Shown piece by piece: positions 6,742 to 11,055 of a stretch of DNA of 11,055 nucleotides. This DNA is from Deltaproteobacteria bacterium. GTDB lineage: Bacteria > Myxococcota_A > UBA796 > UBA2385. The stretch spans positions 1 through 11,055 of the forward strand of contig CANHON010000131.1 in the NCBI GenBank assembly GCA_947462115.1, written 5' to 3'. The stretch's first letter is position 1. Each line of letters begins with the position of its first letter. The position numbers and the translations under genes are program-made. The notes beneath the pieces were generated by a model that saw only the letters and a list, made by a program, of their open reading frames with translations, was not told the origin of the DNA and ran no database searches.

Positions 6742-7176
6742 ATGAGCACGACCATCGCCCAGCCCGCCGACGTCAAGCGGAGCTGGTTCGTCGTCGACGC
6801 TGCGAACATGACGCTCGGCCGTCTTGCCACGCGCATCGCGACCGTTCTGCGCGGCAAGCACAAGCCCGACTTCACCCACCATGTTGACAACGGTGACTTC
6901 GTCATCGTCATCAACGCTGAGCAGGTCAAGCTGACCGGGCGCAAGCTCGACCAGAAGACCTACAACAACTACTCCGGCTACCCGGGCGGTATGCACACCC
7001 GCACGGCCCGCGAGGTCCTGGCCACCCACCCGACTCGGGTCATCGAGAGCGCCGTCAAGCGCATGCTCCCGAAGAACCGCCTGTCCAGCCAGGTCTACAC
7101 CAAGCTCAAGGTCTACGCCGGCGCCGAGCACCCGCACGCCGCGCAGCAGCCCCAGCCCTTCCCCGACTTCGTCTGA
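6742..7176 (+). CDS. rplM: Large subunit ribosomal protein uL13
   Basis: L13 is an early-assembling protein of the 50S subunit. All family blocks are in place over 144 residues, the usual length: WFVVDAANMTLGRLATRIA near the N-terminus, HVDNGDFVIVINA, the YNNYSGYPGG turn, VKRMLPKNRL, and the C-terminal YAGAEHPHAAQQP. The ATG at 6742 has AGGTGA just upstream and is the last codon start before the conserved region, about 12 residues ahead of the core. It is the first gene of a two-gene operon with rpsI, 13 bases downstream, the standard bacterial pairing. A consensus -35 promoter and a leader of about 150 bases lie in front. Codon use is strongly C-ending (AAG, GTC, CTC), as expected of a highly expressed gene. 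Confidence 0.98.
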   Translation: MSTTIAQPADVKRSWFVVDAANMTLGRLATRIATVLRGKHKPDFTHHVDNGDFVIVINAEQVKLTGRKLDQKTYNNYSGYPGGMHTRTAREVLATHPTRVIESAVKRMLPKNRLSSQVYTKLKVYAGAEHPHAAQQPQPFPDFV

Positions 7177-7189
7177 GAGGACGCCGCCC

Positions 7190-7582
7190 ATGGCCACCAC
7201 GCAGTACTACGGCACCGGCCGCCGGAAGACCTCCGTCGCGCGCGTCTACCTCCGCCCCGGCAGCGGCAAGATCACCATCAACCACCGCGACTTCGAGAAC
7301 TACTTCGTGCGGGAGAGCGCCCAGCTCATCATCCGCCACGCGTTGTCCTTGTGCGAGTCCACCAGCGACTTTGACATCTACGTCAACGTCTCTGGCGGTG
7401 GCAAGTCGGGCCAAGCGGGCGCCGTGCGCATGGGCCTGTCCCGCGCGCTCTGCGCCTTCAACCCGAACTACCGCGGCGTGCTGAAGAGCGCCGGCCTGCT
7501 GACCCGCGACGCCCGTAAGGTCGAGCGCAAGAAGTACGGCCAGCCCGGCGCCCGCAAGCGGTTCCAGTTCTCCAAGCGCTGA
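7190..7582 (+). CDS. rpsI: Small subunit ribosomal protein uS9
   Basis: S9 is a 30S head protein whose C-terminal tail reaches towards the P-site tRNA. The 130-residue product shows YYGTGRRKTSVARVYLRPGSG at the start, the VNVSGGGKSGQAGAVRMGLSRAL core (about residues 66-88), LTRDARKVERKKYGQPGARK and the basic tail ending FSKR, with the expected terminal Lys-Arg. GAGAGGA upstream of the ATG overlaps the rplM stop region, so translation is probably coupled. The gene ends 17 bases before a strong hairpin that likely closes the operon. Length and motifs are ordinary; I see no anomalies. Confidence 0.98.
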   Translation: MATTQYYGTGRRKTSVARVYLRPGSGKITINHRDFENYFVRESAQLIIRHALSLCESTSDFDIYVNVSGGGKSGQAGAVRMGLSRALCAFNPNYRGVLKSAGLLTRDARKVERKKYGQPGARKRFQFSKR

Positions 7583-7598
7583 TCCGCTCGTTTGTCGC

Positions 7599-7624
7599 AG
7601 CCGTCCGGGTTCGCCCGGGCGGCT
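7599..7624 (+). terminator. Hairpin terminator after rpsI
   Basis: An 11-pair stem (7599-7609 with 7614-7624, one T-G wobble at 7604/7619) closes on a TTCG tetraloop. It starts 17 bases after the rpsI stop. The bases after it, CGTCAATTG, hold only a poor T-run, so termination may be partial and allow read-through into kdsB, for which I see no clear promoter. Confidence 0.6.
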
Positions 7625-7669
7625 TCGTCAATTGGGGCCACCGGTTCACCACGTTCAGGGGCGGCGCGC

Positions 7670-8380
7670 ATGGCAGGGGTCGTGGGGGTCATCCCAGCGC
7701 GGCTGGGCGCGACGCGCTTTCCCAATAAGCCGCTGGTCGATATTTTCGGCGAGCCGATGCTGCTGGCCGTCTACCGGCGGGCGGCGGCGGTGCTGGATCG
7801 GGTGATCCTCGCGGTGGACGGGCCCGAGCTCGCGGCCCTCGGTCGGTCGGTGGGCGCCGAGGTGGTCCTCACCGATCCCGCCCTGCCCTCGGGCTCGGAC
7901 CGGGTGGCCGCCGCCCTCGACCAGCTCGGCGACTGGCCGGAGCACGTGATCAACGTGCAGGGGGACCTCCCGCTGCTTCCGGCGGCGCACCTAGAGGCGC
8001 TGGTGGCCCGTGCCGGGGAGGCGCCGGTGATCACGCTGCGCTGCCCCTTGGTCGGCGATCCCCACGACCCGGCGCGTGTCAAGGTGGTGACGGACGACCT
8101 CGGCCGGGCGCTCTACTTCTCGCGGTCGCCGGTGCCCTCCGGGGGGCCCTGGCACGAGCACATCGGCCTCTACCTCTACACAGCGAGCGCCCTGCGCGGC
8201 TTCGTGGCCGCGCCGCCCTCCGCCCTGGAGCGATCGGAGCGCTTGGAGCAGCTTCGCCTGATGAGCCTCGGGGTGCCGATCCTCGTCGCGGACGTCGCGA
8301 CGGGCAGCCCGTCCATCGACCTGCCCGCCGACCTCGACCGGCTCCGGCGGGCGGGGCCTCCGCCGCGGGGGAGCGGTTAG
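7670..8380 (+). CDS. kdsB: KdsB, CMP-Kdo synthetase (3-deoxy-manno-octulosonate cytidylyltransferase)
   Basis: KdsB activates Kdo with CTP to form CMP-Kdo, the donor for the inner core of lipopolysaccharide. I see IPARLGATRFPNKPLVDI (residues 8-25, nucleotide binding), PSGSDR (73-78), VINVQGDLPLLP (93-104), the RVKVVTDDLGRALYFSRSPVP block, HIGLYLY, LEQLR and a final IDLPADLDRLR. I chose the ATG at 7670, 8 bases after AGGGG; an in-frame TTG at 7592 would begin ahead of the terminator stem and add an unconserved tail. The product has 236 residues, slightly short of the usual 245-250. The family's QGDEP reads QGDLP, so a conserved acid is replaced by Leu100. The substrate could be a related sugar acid, though the family call is firm. 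pyrG, supplier of CTP, follows 40 bases downstream. Confidence 0.9.
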   Translation: MAGVVGVIPARLGATRFPNKPLVDIFGEPMLLAVYRRAAAVLDRVILAVDGPELAALGRSVGAEVVLTDPALPSGSDRVAAALDQLGDWPEHVINVQGDLPLLPAAHLEALVARAGEAPVITLRCPLVGDPHDPARVKVVTDDLGRALYFSRSPVPSGGPWHEHIGLYLYTASALRGFVAAPPSALERSERLEQLRLMSLGVPILVADVATGSPSIDLPADLDRLRRAGPPPRGSG

Positions 8381-8411
8381 CGGGGGCTCGCCGGGGTGCT
8401 GACGCCCCATC

Positions 8412-8420
8412 GGAGGGCGC

Positions 8421-8423
<3 letters not shown>
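8412..8423 (+). promoter_or_regulatory. Ribosome binding site and TTG start codon of pyrG
   Basis: GGAGGG at 8412-8417 precedes TTG at 8421. The frame is closed upstream by TGA at 8400-8402, and no ATG or GTG lies between that stop and the conserved KFIFVTGG, so TTG is the only normal start. Confidence 0.8.
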
Positions 8424-10028
<1,605 letters not shown>

Positions 10029-10042
10029 GCCCTCGATTTGCT

Positions 10043-10059
10043 TGCAAGTGATGTGCCAG
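10043..10059 (-). promoter_or_regulatory. Consensus sigma-54 (-24/-12) promoter, pointing away from rpoN
   Basis: Read on the minus strand, bases 10059 to 10043 are CTGGCAC, five bases (ATCAC), then TTGCA. This matches the sigma-54 consensus YTGGCAC-N5-TTGCW at every listed position, with GG and GC exactly 10 bases apart. A transcript would begin near 10032, four bases outside the pyrG stop, and run antisense into pyrG. The site lies 69 bases before the rpoN start. Sigma-54 holoenzyme bound here could also hinder transcription towards rpoN; negative autoregulation of rpoN is known in several proteobacteria. Confidence 0.65.
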
Positions 10060-10067
10060 CTGTGGCA
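10054..10067. repeat. Inverted repeat upstream of rpoN, possible operator
   Basis: TGCCA and TGGCA form a perfect inverted repeat around GCTG. The left arm is part of the minus-strand -24 box; the right arm is a second TGGCA facing rpoN. The palindrome CTTGCAAG (10041-10048) lies 5 bases to the left. The arrangement could bind a dimeric regulator or form a weak RNA hairpin in the rpoN leader. Confidence 0.35.
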
Positions 10068-10127
10068 ACATGAGCGGGGCGCGGTCGGGCGGCGGCGACG
10101 AGCAGCCGCCCCCGCGTGGGAGCTTTG

Positions 10128-11055
10128 ATGTCGATCAACATGCAGATCGCGCTGAAGATGCACCAGAAGCTGGTGATGACTCAGCAATACCAGCAGGCGA
10201 TCAAGCTGTTGCAGCTCAACCACATGGAGCTGGCCGCGGCCATCGAACAGGAGCTGATGGAGAACCCGGCGCTGGAGGAGTCGCTGGACGGCGGTGAAGA
10301 GATCAGCAGCGAGGCCGAAGATCGCATGGCCGACGACCTGCGCCGCGTCGAGGCCGACCAAGCCGAGCAGAACAACGGCCAGGAGACCAGCACCGACCGC
10401 AAGGACCTCGAGCGCCTGCTGGAGCGCTTCGAGTCCTCCCAGGGCGACGCGCCGAGCGCCGGCTCCAGCGGACAGGACGAGCTGCCGCCCATCGAGACCA
10501 ACCTGCGGTCCTCGGAGAACCTCGCGCAGCACCTGCTCACCCAGCTCGGCACCACCCACTGCACCGACGACGAGCGCCGGGCCGCCGTGGTGATCATCTA
10601 CAACCTCGACCGCTTCGGGTTCTTGGAGATGCCGCTCGAGGAGGTGGCCCTGGAGTGCGGGGCCGACCTCGACGGCGCCGAGGGCGCCAAGGAGATCGTG
10701 CAGGGGCTCGACCCCCTGGGCTGTGGGAGCAGCTGCCACACCGAGGCGCTGCGGGTGCAGGCCCGCCGTCGCTGGCCCGAAGATCCCACCTTCGACGTGA
10801 TCCTCAGCGAACACCTTGAGGATCTGGAGGCCCGCAGCTACGCGACCATCGCCAAGCACATCGGGCAGGACGTCGAAGACGTCATCGAGTACCACAAGAT
10901 GATCCAGGAGCTCCAGCCGCGGCCGGGGCTGCCCTACGCCGACGAGCAGGACCACTACGTGAGCCCGGACGTCGAGGTGGTCAAGAAGGGCGACACCTGG
11001 CAGATCTTGCAGAACGACGATGGGCTGCCCCATCTCCGCATGAACGGCTACTTCC
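10128..11055 (+). CDS. rpoN: RpoN, RNA polymerase sigma-54 factor (3' end missing)
   Basis: Sigma-54 directs RNA polymerase to -24/-12 promoters that need ATP-driven enhancer-binding proteins. The first 309 residues are visible. Region I (about 1-50) is the Gln/Leu-rich activator-interacting part, with LVMTQQYQQAIKLLQL and the ELMENPALEE signature. Region II (about 52-118) is acidic and low in complexity. The core-binding region follows, with YNLDRFGFLE, LDPLG, the LSEHLEDLEAR helix, LQPRPGLPY and VSPDVEVVKKGDTW. The helix-turn-helix and RpoN box lie beyond the window. GGGAG lies 5 bases before the ATG; a second ATG at 10140 is possible. The conserved Arg-Asp-Leu after DPxG is replaced (C199, C203 and H204 in this stretch). 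pyrG ends 99 bases upstream, and a sigma-54 promoter faces the other way in that gap. Confidence 0.97.
   Translation, partial: MSINMQIALKMHQKLVMTQQYQQAIKLLQLNHMELAAAIEQELMENPALEESLDGGEEISSEAEDRMADDLRRVEADQAEQNNGQETSTDRKDLERLLERFESSQGDAPSAGSSGQDELPPIETNLRSSENLAQHLLTQLGTTHCTDDERRAAVVIIYNLDRFGFLEMPLEEVALECGADLDGAEGAKEIVQGLDPLGCGSSCHTEALRVQARRRWPEDPTFDVILSEHLEDLEARSYATIAKHIGQDVEDVIEYHKMIQELQPRPGLPYADEQDHYVSPDVEVVKKGDTWQILQNDDGLPHLRMNGYF

Noticed and set aside
7592..7669. TTG at 7592 as the start of kdsB
   Set aside because: It would put the rpsI terminator hairpin inside the coding region and add 26 residues not seen in the family.
8381..8408. G-rich start and hairpin before pyrG as a CTP-sensing attenuator like that of Bacillus pyrG
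   Set aside because: There is no promoter in the 40-base gap, no T-run after the hairpin, and the position inside a likely kdsB-pyrG transcript does not fit that mechanism.
10063..10080. Forward-facing sigma-54 promoter starting from the TGGCA at 10063
   Set aside because: The bases where GC of the -12 box should fall (10076-10077) are GG, and there is no TTGC at the right spacing.

Overview
This is a high-GC, gene-dense stretch of a Gram-negative chromosome, with every recognised gene on the + strand. kdsB (LPS Kdo activation), a C-terminal tail of the MYXO-CTERM type, an outer-membrane barrel domain and an rpoN directly after pyrG point to Myxococcota or a related former deltaproteobacterial lineage. 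This placement is an inference from content, not a phylogeny.

Layout. (1) 1-6428 is a tight run of five genes: the 3' part of tsaB, a Usg-1-like protein (an aspartate-semialdehyde dehydrogenase fold without the catalytic residues), a large exported protein, truA, and a membrane-anchored, TPR-like protein. The last four overlap end to start, so they are probably co-translated. Usg next to truA is known from enterobacteria, and asd-fimV-truA from pseudomonads, so the core of this order is old. (2) 6429-6741 is a 313-base gap holding GC-rich hairpins, a promoter with a consensus -35 box, and a structured leader. (3) 6742-7582 is the rplM-rpsI ribosomal operon, closed by a strong hairpin at about 7599-7624. 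(4) 7670-11055 is kdsB-pyrG-rpoN. PyrG makes the CTP that KdsB uses. The kdsA, kdsD, kdsC and lpt genes often found between pyrG and rpoN in related lineages are absent. rpoN runs off the window end.

Two items stand out. The 796-residue exported protein reads as two secreted proteins joined in frame: a beta-propeller/Ig-like/FN3-like surface protein ending in a MYXO-CTERM-like tail, then, sharing the same arginine cluster, a second signal peptide and an outer-membrane beta-barrel. Second, the 99-base pyrG-rpoN gap holds an exact sigma-54 -24/-12 promoter on the minus strand, pointing away from rpoN and into the 3' end of pyrG. This suggests sigma-54 autoregulation and/or an antisense transcript.

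I saw no tRNA or rRNA genes, CRISPR arrays, insertion sequences or phage genes. I did not find a wholly new multi-gene system. Most of the window is housekeeping sequence with unusual local details.
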